A stretch of DNA of 5,645 nucleotides from Rhodospirillales bacterium 47_12_T64 (GTDB lineage Bacteria; Pseudomonadota; Alphaproteobacteria; Kiloniellales; Kiloniellaceae): positions 1 through 5,645 of the forward strand of contig MABB01000044.1 of NCBI GenBank assembly GCA_002162915.1, given 5' to 3'. The notes beneath the pieces were generated by a model, which saw only the letters and a program-made list of their open reading frames with translations, ran no database searches and was not told the DNA's origin. This document shows, one piece after another, positions 1-5,047 of the stretch (the stretch's first letter is position 1; each line of letters starts with the position of its first letter). The translations under genes were made by a program, and so were the position numbers.

Positions 1-379
1 TAAGGGCAAGTCCGAGAACAGAGGCCCGGTGTTTCTTGGTAATATTTGCTCCTTGAGATGACCAGTCCATACCCGGCCCACTTCCCGTCCAAATCCAGAG
101 ACTTTGTGCAGACTCTCTCTCTTTTTGGCGTATGAAAACACCAGAGTTGTCGCCGGTCTTTTCTGATTTAGCAGAGCGTCGCCAATCAATTGATCGGGGC
201 GAATCACCAAGACTGTAACGGCGATATTGCCAAAACTCATCGCCTTGTCCCGCATGTCTGCGCCCGTGAACACCTTGAAAGACAGTAGAAGCAACCCGCT
301 CTGCCTCGATTTGTAGTGGCGGTAGGGTTGAAGCTAGCTTCTCAGCGTGTGTTTCCAGCATTGAGATCGGTTTATTCAT
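1..379 (-). CDS. DUF58 domain protein, N-terminal 126 residues (cut by window edge)
   Basis: Seen: reading leftward from an ATG at 379, the frame stays open to the edge for 126 residues. The DUF58 signature lies at residues 36-71: GVHGRR, then GQGDEFWQYRRYSLGD, then RSIDWRRSAK. After it comes FIRQKERES and a hydrophobic strand, SLWIW. Known: DUF58 proteins are usually encoded beside MoxR ATPases; their C-terminal part resembles a von Willebrand A fold, and their molecular role is poorly defined. The start follows the MoxR stop by 10 bases with no clear Shine-Dalgarno, so translation probably depends on coupling to MoxR. The second in-frame Met (residue 7) has no better ribosome site. Odd point: where many members carry Asp-x-Ser-x-Ser-Met after the strand, this one reads TGSGPGM, so the metal-site acidic residue appears to be missing. 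The family call is firm; the function is open. Confidence 0.88.
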   Translation of the reverse strand, partial: MNKPISMLETHAEKLASTLPPLQIEAERVASTVFQGVHGRRHAGQGDEFWQYRRYSLGDSPRSIDWRRSAKSEKTGDNSGVFIRQKERESAQSLWIWTGSGPGMDWSSQGANITKKHRASVLGLAL

Positions 380-389
380 GGCAAAACCG

Positions 390-1403
390 TTAGTTTAGAG
401 GAGCGATAAGACGGTTTATTATTTTCGTTAGTGTGACGCCTTCTGCCCGTGCGGTGAAGTCGAGGTGAATTCTATGCCGTAATACTGGTGGCGCGAGGGC
501 AATGACATCATCCAGTGAGGGGCTGAGGCGCCCTTGTAGTAAACACCTGGCCTTACTGGCCATTAACAAGGCTTGGCTTGCGCGAGGGCCAGGGCCCCAG
601 GCAACAAATTGCTTGATGTATTCATCATCCGTATCTTCCGGCCGGCCACTTCGAACCAAAGATAGAATACCTTCAAGCACGTCTTCGCCGACGGGGATTT
701 CTTTGACAAGTTTTTGTGCCGCAAGTAACTCCTGGGCCGTTAATATACCTTCTGCTTCGGGTTCATCGGTTCCTGTCGTGGCGAGCAGCATTTGCCGTTC
801 TGCGTTCAAATCAGGATAACCGACGTAGATTTCCAAAAGAAAGCGATCGAGCTGAGCTTCTGGGAGAGGATAGGTCCCTTCCTGCTCTAGTGGGTTTTGT
901 GTCGCAAGAACGTGGAACGGAGAGGGGAGTTTGTGGGTATGCCCTGCGACTGTAACAGTATGTTCCTGCATCGCCTGGAGTAAGGCGGACTGTGTTCGTG
1001 GGCTGGCTCTGTTTATCTCATCGGCCATAAGGAGCTGAGAAAAAACCGGACCGTGTATAAATCGGAAAGACCTCCGGCCGTTTTCATCTTCTTCCAGAAC
1101 TTCTGCCCCGATAATATCCGAAGGCATTAAATCGGGAGTACACTGAATACGCTTTTCCTGCATGCCAAATACAATGCCGAGATTCTCAACGAGGCGTGTT
1201 TTTGCCAGTCCGGGTGCTCCGACCAACAGGGCGTGTCCACCAGCAAGCAAAGTTATCAAAACCTGTTCGATGATTTCCTCTTGGCCAAAGATAACTTTAC
1301 CAAGGTTTTCATTGAGTTGAGCGAGGCGCTCACACAGTTGATCTGCCTGTTTAGCCAGATCTTTAGAAGATGTAGCAGTATGACTGATATCTTCAGTGTT
1401 CAT
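390..1403 (-). CDS. MoxR-family AAA+ ATPase
   Basis: The encoded protein is 337 residues, the usual MoxR length. Seen, numbering from the ATG at 1403: Walker A GAPGLAKT at 62-69; the stretch CTPDLMPSDIIG soon after it; Walker B LLMADE at 124-129, running into INRASPRTQSALLQAMQE; sensor 1 ATQNP at 167-171, followed by LEQEGTYPLPEAQLDRF; and the sensor 2 region GPGPRASQ at 270-277. All of these are typical of the MoxR group. Known: MoxR ATPases act as chaperone-like machines with vWA or DUF58 partners, in enzyme maturation or envelope stress. Here the partner is the DUF58 gene immediately downstream in the same operon. A TTG codon at 1421 would add six residues (MRGKNN). It lies on top of the AGAGGG ribosome site that serves the ATG at 1403, so the ATG is preferred. 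The family call is firm; the client is unknown. Confidence 0.96.
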   Translation of the reverse strand: MNTEDISHTATSSKDLAKQADQLCERLAQLNENLGKVIFGQEEIIEQVLITLLAGGHALLVGAPGLAKTRLVENLGIVFGMQEKRIQCTPDLMPSDIIGAEVLEEDENGRRSFRFIHGPVFSQLLMADEINRASPRTQSALLQAMQEHTVTVAGHTHKLPSPFHVLATQNPLEQEGTYPLPEAQLDRFLLEIYVGYPDLNAERQMLLATTGTDEPEAEGILTAQELLAAQKLVKEIPVGEDVLEGILSLVRSGRPEDTDDEYIKQFVAWGPGPRASQALLMASKARCLLQGRLSPSLDDVIALAPPVLRHRIHLDFTARAEGVTLTKIINRLIAPLN

Positions 1404-1412
1404 ATTGTTTTT

Positions 1413-1418
1413 CCCTCT
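1413..1418 (-). promoter_or_regulatory. Ribosome binding site deciding the moxR start
   Basis: On the minus strand this reads AGAGGG. It lies 9 bases before the ATG at 1403, good Shine-Dalgarno spacing. It falls inside the six-codon extension that a TTG start at 1421 would give, which argues against that upstream start. Confidence 0.7.
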
Positions 1419-1481
1419 CAAAGTATCAGAAAGGATATTTCCCCGTTATTGTGGGAACATTGCCCGGTTATATCCTATGAT

Positions 1482-1487
1482 AGTATA
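1482..1487 (-). promoter_or_regulatory. Candidate -10 box for moxR-DUF58
   Basis: On the minus strand this reads TATACT (5 of 6 matches to TATAAT), about 80 bases before the moxR ATG. A TTAACA hexamer lies upstream, but the spacer is 20 bases, longer than ideal. This is a weak assignment. Confidence 0.25.
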
Positions 1488-1522
1488 CATGAGTTCTACG
1501 ACACGTATGTTAACACCTTGGT

Positions 1523-1528
1523 TATAAT
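1523..1528 (+). promoter_or_regulatory. Candidate -10 box for the DUF1285-cca operon
   Basis: This is a perfect TATAAT, 76 bases before the ATG at 1605. No good TTGACA-like -35 box is found at 16-18 bases; the best stretch at the right distance, near 1499-1505, is weak. The call rests on the -10 hexamer and on its position in the only sizeable gap upstream of the operon. Transcription would start near 1535. Confidence 0.4.
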
Positions 1529-1530
1529 GA

Positions 1531-1549
1531 GCAGAAAGACTTTTTCTGC
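1531..1549. repeat. Perfect inverted repeat at the predicted transcription start
   Basis: The arms GCAGAAA and TTTCTGC (7 bp each) surround a 5-base centre. They lie 3-21 bases downstream of the TATAAT hexamer, so they would cover the likely start site of the DUF1285-cca operon. This could be a repressor operator or a 5'-end hairpin on the mRNA. No known regulator site is recognised. Confidence 0.45.
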
Positions 1550-1589
1550 ATAGTGCTGATGTGCTCAAACTAAAGTGATAATTAAAAAA

Positions 1590-1594
1590 TAAGG
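1590..1594 (+). promoter_or_regulatory. Ribosome binding site deciding the DUF1285 start
   Basis: The sequence TAAGG lies 10 bases before the ATG at 1605 but only 4 bases before the alternative GTG at 1599. This favours the ATG. Confidence 0.5.
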
Positions 1595-1604
1595 CCAAGT
1601 GACG

Positions 1605-2132
1605 ATGAGTGATGACGCTGGAATAACAAGTGATGAAGCCTTGAAAGCGGAGGCGAAAAGTCTGTTGTTAACCAGCGATGTGGATATGCGGATTGCACGG
1701 GATGGCCGATGGTATCACGAGGGTGAGCCTATCAACCGAATGCCGCTTGTCCGTTTGTTTTCTACGGTGTTGAAGCGGGGTGATGATGGTATTTTCTGGC
1801 TGGTGACACCGGTAGAAAGAGCAAAAATTGTTGTTGAAGATGCGCCTTTTACTATTGTTGAGATGACAAATAAAGGCAGGGGAGAAAATCAGAAGATCTC
1901 GTTTCGCAATAATGTAGATACCTGGTTCGATCTTGATCTGGGGCATCCGATTCGAATTGAATATAAACATGAAAATGCGGCTCCCTCTCCCTATGTATTA
2001 GTTAGAGAGGGTTTAGAGGGCCGAATTTTGCGTTCAGTCTATTACCAGCTTATTGAACTTGCGGATGTCCAGAATAATGAACTTGGTGTCTGGAGTAATG
2101 GAAAGTTCCACGTATTAGGAAGTATTGAGTAG
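1605..2132 (+). CDS. DUF1285 family conserved protein
   Basis: The protein is 175 residues, soluble, with no signal peptide or membrane segment. Seen: DMRIARDGRWYHEGEPI (about 27-43) followed by RMPLVRLFSTVLKR, then WLVTPVERAKIVVEDAPF (65-82), and near the C-terminus PYVLVREGLEGRILRSVYYQ (129-148). I recognise these as the conserved blocks of DUF1285, a family common in Alpha- and Gammaproteobacteria with no established function. It is the first gene of the operon and ends 3 bases before the Nudix gene, so the two are almost certainly co-transcribed. Co-occurrence with a CoA-type Nudix enzyme and the CCA enzyme suggests a housekeeping role in nucleotide or RNA metabolism, but that is inference. 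A GTG two codons earlier (1599) is the alternative start; spacing from the TAAGG site favours the ATG. Confidence 0.9.
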   Translation: MSDDAGITSDEALKAEAKSLLLTSDVDMRIARDGRWYHEGEPINRMPLVRLFSTVLKRGDDGIFWLVTPVERAKIVVEDAPFTIVEMTNKGRGENQKISFRNNVDTWFDLDLGHPIRIEYKHENAAPSPYVLVREGLEGRILRSVYYQLIELADVQNNELGVWSNGKFHVLGSIE

Positions 2133-2135
2133 GAA

Positions 2136-2828
2136 ATGACTATTTGGGAATCTCAGTGGACAATTGAAAGTCTGTCGGCTTTATTCGACGTCGGTCAACT
2201 GAACGAAATATCACAGGAAGATAAAGTACGTGGCGACCATGATTTAAATCCAGGGTTCCTTGATCGCGATCGCCAAAGAATTTCAGCCGCTGTAATTGTT
2301 CCCTTGGTTGAAAGGCCTGAGGGGTATTCGGTCCTTCTAACCAAACGTACAGATCACTTGCATGATCACGCCGGGCAAGTCAGCTTCCCGGGCGGGCGTG
2401 TTGATCCGGGTGATAAAGATCACAATGACGCGGCGTTACGCGAGTTGGAAGAAGAGGTTGGTCTTCCGAGAAAGCACGTCAATCTTATTGGGCGACTGGA
2501 TACTTACCTCACACGTACAGGGTTTGATATTACCCCTGTGGTGGGTCTGATTAAGCCGCCTTTTCCTGTAAACCCTGACAGCTTTGAAGTCGCAGAGGTT
2601 TTTGAAGTCCCTCTCAATTTCTTTTTAAAGCCAGGTAATTGTCAGAGGCATAGTCGGGAATTCGAAGGCCACAGGCGTTCTTATTATGCTTACTCTTATG
2701 AAAATTATTTTATATGGGGAGCAACGGCTGGAATGCTCACAAACCTTTGTGATATCTTGAAATCAACACCTGTTGAAACACTTTCCAAAACTCCAACTAA
2801 AACTCCAGAACGAGCGAGAAGCTACTGA
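2136..2828 (+). CDS. Nudix hydrolase, CoA pyrophosphatase type (NudL-like)
   Basis: The protein is 230 residues. Seen: the CoA-Nudix signature at 67-87, LLTKRTDHLHDHAGQVSFPG plus a second Gly, leads into the Nudix box at 87-110. That box includes GRVDPGD and RELEEEVGL, with metal-binding residues R102, E103, E106 and E107. Asp93 and an eight-residue spacing replace the canonical Glu with seven residues; as I recall, E. coli NudL does the same, so this is a family trait. WGATAGM near 194-200 is also typical. Known: members split CoA and acyl-CoA into 3',5'-ADP and 4'-phosphopantetheine; some relatives act on other nucleotides. The N-terminal GDHDLNPG block is a feature I associate with the alphaproteobacterial members. 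After residue 210 comes a Thr/Pro/Lys-rich tail encoded by a short direct repeat, probably disordered. The stop overlaps the next start by one base. Confidence 0.93.
   Translation: MTIWESQWTIESLSALFDVGQLNEISQEDKVRGDHDLNPGFLDRDRQRISAAVIVPLVERPEGYSVLLTKRTDHLHDHAGQVSFPGGRVDPGDKDHNDAALRELEEEVGLPRKHVNLIGRLDTYLTRTGFDITPVVGLIKPPFPVNPDSFEVAEVFEVPLNFFLKPGNCQRHSREFEGHRRSYYAYSYENYFIWGATAGMLTNLCDILKSTPVETLSKTPTKTPERARSY
2787..2807 (+). repeat. Short direct repeat in the Nudix tail
   Basis: AAAACTCCA occurs twice (2787-2795 and 2799-2807), 12 bases apart and in frame. It encodes KTP-T-KTP in the C-terminal tail. It could expand or contract by four residues without breaking the frame. Confidence 0.6.
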
Positions 2829-3121
2829 TGCTGACCAGATTTCTTCTGATATTGCTACCGATCATTGTACCCTTCGCCCTGTACTTTGGTTATTATTTAC
2901 TGACGCGGGGATCTCGTACAGAAGCTGATGGCGAGATGACTGCGGAAGAGTTGCCTTGGGTTGAGCGTGGCCCCTGGGCTTGGTTGTTTTTTACCGGGGT
3001 TGTTTTCTCAGGTATTGCGATGGCGATTTCTTTTGCCAATACAGGGCCAGCTCCCGGGGATAGTTTGGTATCTCCGAGCTATCATCCCCCAGCTATAGAG
3101 AACTCTGATACGGGCTCATGA
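2828..3121 (+). CDS. Small membrane protein, DUF6111-like
   Basis: The protein is 97 residues. Seen: a hydrophobic N-terminal helix (about 4-26, FLLILLPIIVPFALYFGYYL), then a charged linker rich in Glu and Arg (27-48). A second hydrophobic helix spans about 50-70 (WAWLFFTGVVFSGIAMAISF), and a polar Pro-rich tail includes PGDSLVSPSYHPP. Two inner-membrane spans with a short connecting loop are the simplest reading. The pattern matches the small alphaproteobacterial family DUF6111, usually found between the CoA-type Nudix gene and cca; I make that family call from overall pattern and context, with moderate confidence. It starts one base inside the Nudix stop (TGATG), with a weak GAGAAG ribosome site upstream, and ends in a four-base ATGA overlap with cca. 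Translation is therefore probably coupled on both sides. Function unknown. Confidence 0.82.
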   Translation: MLTRFLLILLPIIVPFALYFGYYLLTRGSRTEADGEMTAEELPWVERGPWAWLFFTGVVFSGIAMAISFANTGPAPGDSLVSPSYHPPAIENSDTGS

Positions 3122-4338
3122 CAGAAATCTATCAGCTTGATAGCCAGCCCTGGATGGAAGAGGTCGAAACCCGCCGGGTAATAGATGCTCTGAGTAAACA
3201 AGGTCAAGACGTACGCTTTGTTGGTGGGTGTGTCAGGGATGCTTTGGTCGGTCGCGAGATCAAGGATATTGATATTGCGACACCTGATTTTCCAGAAAAG
3301 GTAATTGAACTACTGGAGAACGCCGGTATCAAGGCAATTCCTACTGGGTTGGACCATGGAACGATTACAGCCGTTTGCAATCACAAGGTTTTTGAAATTA
3401 CAACGCTTCGGCTCGATGTCGAAACCGATGGGCGTCATGCCACAGTGGCCTTCACAGATAATTGGGTTGAAGATGCTGCGCGTCGGGACCTGACAATGAA
3501 CGCTTTGTCAGCCAGTCTGGATGGCAAGATCTATGATCCTTTTGGCGGAGTTCAGGATCTCAGGGATAAACATATTCGCTTTGTCGGGGATGCTGTTACG
3601 CGCATAGAAGAAGATGCATTGCGCTTGTTGCGGTTCTTTCGCTTTCAGGCCTGGTACGGTGGCTCTGAGATCGATCCGATCGGATTGGAGGCCACCCGTC
3701 AAAAGGCACAAATGTTAGGGGGCTTATCAGCTGAACGAATACACAGCGAGTTGATGCGCTTACTGGCAGCCCCTGATCCGATTCCGGTTCTCAAGGCAAT
3801 GCTAGAGAATGAAATATTCCCGGGGTTCCTTCCGGAAGTCACCAGAATCGATATCTTGAATGCCTTTATTCAATTGGAAGGGCGGTGTGATCCTCTCGTC
3901 CGTCTTGTTGCGCTTTTGGACGGTGCTCCTGTGCCAGAAAAGGCTTCGATCCCGGATCGACTTCGGTTTTCTACTGCCGAAAAGCAACATTTTCTCTCCC
4001 TGATAAACCCTGACTATGATATCAACCTATCCACTGAGGAGCCAATCTTCAGAGAGGCACTTTACCGTGTTGGGTCTGGTTTAGTATCGGATCTTTTGCG
4101 TCTTCAAATGGCGAGAGAAGGGCAGAATTTTGAAAGTAAACAGGCTCTCGATCTATCCAAACGAGTTGAAGAGTGGCGCCCGGTTTTCTTTCCGTTGCAA
4201 GGTCGTGACTTGATCAAGGCGGGACTAAAGCCCGGACCACAAATGGGGCGTAGATTAAAGGCCACCGAGGAATGGTGGATTGAACGGGCTTTCACCCCTT
4301 CTCAGCAGGAGTGTATCACTTTTGCATTGGAAAATTAG
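3118..4338 (+). CDS. cca: CCA tRNA nucleotidyltransferase (class II)
   Basis: The protein is 406 residues, normal for the alphaproteobacterial enzyme. It adds or repairs the 3'-terminal CCA of tRNAs using CTP and ATP in the cytoplasm. Seen: motif A with GGCVRD (36-41) and the catalytic Asp pair in KDIDIATP (D50, D52); RHATV then the RRDLTMNA block (122-129), the ribose- and nucleotide-selecting region; the EEDALRLLRFFRF neck block (164-176); and SAERIHSEL (204-212). A C-terminal block FPLQGRDLIKAGLKPGP (358-374) is typical of alphaproteobacterial members. No HD phosphohydrolase motif is visible. It could in principle be an A-adding or C-adding enzyme or a poly(A) polymerase relative, but the context and full-length C-terminus favour CCA addition. 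Its ATG overlaps the stop of the upstream membrane-protein gene by four bases and lacks a strong ribosome site, so reinitiation is likely. It is the last gene of the operon. Confidence 0.95.
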   Translation: MTEIYQLDSQPWMEEVETRRVIDALSKQGQDVRFVGGCVRDALVGREIKDIDIATPDFPEKVIELLENAGIKAIPTGLDHGTITAVCNHKVFEITTLRLDVETDGRHATVAFTDNWVEDAARRDLTMNALSASLDGKIYDPFGGVQDLRDKHIRFVGDAVTRIEEDALRLLRFFRFQAWYGGSEIDPIGLEATRQKAQMLGGLSAERIHSELMRLLAAPDPIPVLKAMLENEIFPGFLPEVTRIDILNAFIQLEGRCDPLVRLVALLDGAPVPEKASIPDRLRFSTAEKQHFLSLINPDYDINLSTEEPIFREALYRVGSGLVSDLLRLQMAREGQNFESKQALDLSKRVEEWRPVFFPLQGRDLIKAGLKPGPQMGRRLKATEEWWIERAFTPSQQECITFALEN

Positions 4339-4400
4339 ATTTATAGCCGTAAGCGCTTTTCTTATGTGAGCTGAAGTGGTTTCAGACTTAACTCTTCCAG
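4339..4400. other. Convergent gap between cca and the GNAT gene
   Basis: 62 bases separate two convergent stop codons. The only structure found is a weak hairpin at 4371-4385 (CTGAA, 5-base loop, TTCAG) with no T-run on either side. There is no convincing intrinsic terminator. Confidence 0.4.
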
Positions 4401-4925
4401 TTACTTTGACACATAGTACTTTGTTTCCGGCATATCTTTGGTGACCTGGATCATCCTTTCATACTTGAGGCCAATTTTTTCCAACACCCGGGCAGAGCCT
4501 TCATTCTCAGGATTTGTAATGCCGACTATTTGCTCTAGCTCAAGAACCTTTTGGGCGTAGTTAAGAAGGGCAGAGGCAGACTCAACTGCATAACCTTTGG
4601 ACCAATGCTCGGGGAGGAGTGCATAGCCGATATCCGGGTAATCAAGGCCCTTTCGTTTAACTAAACCGCACATGCCAATGGGGATGTTCTCTTCTTTGAG
4701 TTCAACGAGATAAAGGCCAAATCCATTCTCGCGGTAACTCGTAATCGGTCCGGAGTTAATATAATTACAGGCCTGCTTAATTGTCCTGACCTTTTTATCA
4801 ACGATGTTTTTAATGAAAGAAGGTTCATTGAGTAGGCGTAAAATAAAGGGAGCGTCCATCTCGCCCAGTTCCCGTAATCTCAAACGCTCAGTTTCCAGGA
4901 TGGCCGTCGGGGATGAAGCTGGCAT
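4401..4925 (-). CDS. GNAT N-acetyltransferase, RimJ/RimL type
   Basis: The protein is 174 residues, a single Acetyltransf_3-type GNAT domain using acetyl-CoA. Seen: TERLRLRE (12-19) opens the fold; IGMCGLVKR (83-91) is the central strand; DIGYALLPEHWSKGYAVES (98-116) carries the acetyl-CoA phosphate-binding turn (W-S-K-G-Y-A); and NPENEGSARVLEKIGL (138-153) is the classic final motif. Known: relatives acetylate ribosomal protein N-termini, antibiotics or small metabolites, and the substrate cannot be told from sequence. It follows hemF on the same strand after 120 bases. That gap contains inverted repeats, so read-through from hemF is possible but separate expression is equally likely. An AGGT on the minus strand (4933-4936), 7 bases before the ATG, is the probable ribosome site and lies inside a palindrome. 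The family call is firm; the specific role is unknown. Confidence 0.93.
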   Translation of the reverse strand: MPASSPTAILETERLRLRELGEMDAPFILRLLNEPSFIKNIVDKKVRTIKQACNYINSGPITSYRENGFGLYLVELKEENIPIGMCGLVKRKGLDYPDIGYALLPEHWSKGYAVESASALLNYAQKVLELEQIVGITNPENEGSARVLEKIGLKYERMIQVTKDMPETKYYVSK

Positions 4926-4931
4926 GAATTG

Positions 4932-4945
4932 TACCTAAATAGGTA
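4932..4945. repeat. Palindrome over the GNAT ribosome binding site
   Basis: The arms TACCTA (4932-4937) and TAGGTA (4940-4945) are perfect, with a two-base centre. One arm contains the AGGT ribosome site of the GNAT gene, 7 bases before its ATG. It could be an operator, or on the mRNA a small hairpin hiding the site. The stem is short and AT-rich. Confidence 0.4.
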
Positions 4946-4967
4946 GTTTTGAAAAATACTCCAAGTG

Positions 4968-4989
4968 CTGAGCTCAACCGGGAGCCCAG
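4968..4989 (-). terminator. Hairpin between hemF and the GNAT gene, possible terminator
   Basis: On the minus-strand RNA, CUGGGCUC pairs with GAGCUCAG around the 6-base loop CCGGUU. This gives 8 pairs including one G-U and makes it the strongest hairpin found in the non-coding DNA here. A run of five T follows only after about 11 bases, so it is not a textbook intrinsic terminator; attenuation or mRNA 3'-end protection after hemF is also possible. Confidence 0.35.
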
Positions 4990-5015
4990 TTTATATTGGA
5001 GGAAATTCAGCTGAG

Positions 5016-5047
5016 AAGTAAAGCTCAGGTTTCTTTAAGCTTTACTT
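5016..5047. repeat. 10-bp inverted repeat overlapping the hemF stop
   Basis: The arms AAGTAAAGCT (5016-5025) and AGCTTTACTT (5038-5047) are perfect, with a 12-base loop. The right arm overlaps the first two plus-strand bases of the hemF stop codon (5046-5048). A smaller hairpin, CTGAG/CTCAG at 5011-5028, shares bases with the left arm, so the two could not form together. The stem is AT-rich and lacks a following T-run. Confidence 0.45.

Larger units (their letters stand above)
1404..1604. other. Divergent intergenic region between moxR-DUF58 and the DUF1285-cca operon
   Basis: About 200 bases separate the two divergent start codons. The region is richer in A+T than the flanking genes and should hold the promoters of both operons. 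It contains a rightward TATAAT hexamer, a leftward TATACT hexamer, a perfect inverted repeat GCAGAAA/TTTCTGC at 1531-1549, and a second short inverted repeat TTCCC-N9-GGGAA at 1439-1457 in the moxR leader. A rightward open frame across part of this region overlaps moxR antisense and looks like a shadow, not a gene. Confidence 0.7.

Noticed and set aside
1404..1421. Upstream TTG start for MoxR at 1421, adding six residues
   Set aside because: The extension encodes the AGAGGG ribosome site, correctly spaced for the ATG at 1403.
1451..1466. Possible sigma-54 promoter in the moxR leader (GTGGGAACATTGC)
   Set aside because: The GG and GC elements are separated by about 7 bases instead of the required 10.
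502..1553. Rightward open frames lying over moxR and its leader (502-819, 716-955, 1233-1553)
   Set aside because: They are antisense to strongly conserved MoxR motifs, their products have no recognisable domain, and they lack ribosome sites.
1599..1604. GTG start for DUF1285 two codons upstream of the ATG
   Set aside because: Only 4 bases separate it from the TAAGG site, whereas the ATG at 1605 is 10 bases away. It remains a minor alternative.
1668..1970. Leftward open frame within DUF1285
   Set aside because: It is a shadow of the conserved DUF1285 coding frame. The shorter antisense frames in cca and hemF are rejected for the same reason.
2266..2273. Palindrome GCGATCGC inside the Nudix gene
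   Set aside because: It is the only copy I noticed, inside coding sequence, and so not evidence of a repeat family.
2394..2466. Non-canonical Nudix box (Asp for Glu and one extra residue) as a sign of an inactive enzyme
   Set aside because: As I recall it, the E. coli NudL CoA pyrophosphatase has the same arrangement; the RExxEExG core is intact.
4371..4385. Hairpin CTGAA/TTCAG as a bidirectional terminator for cca and the GNAT gene
   Set aside because: The stem is only 5 bp and no T-run follows in either direction.
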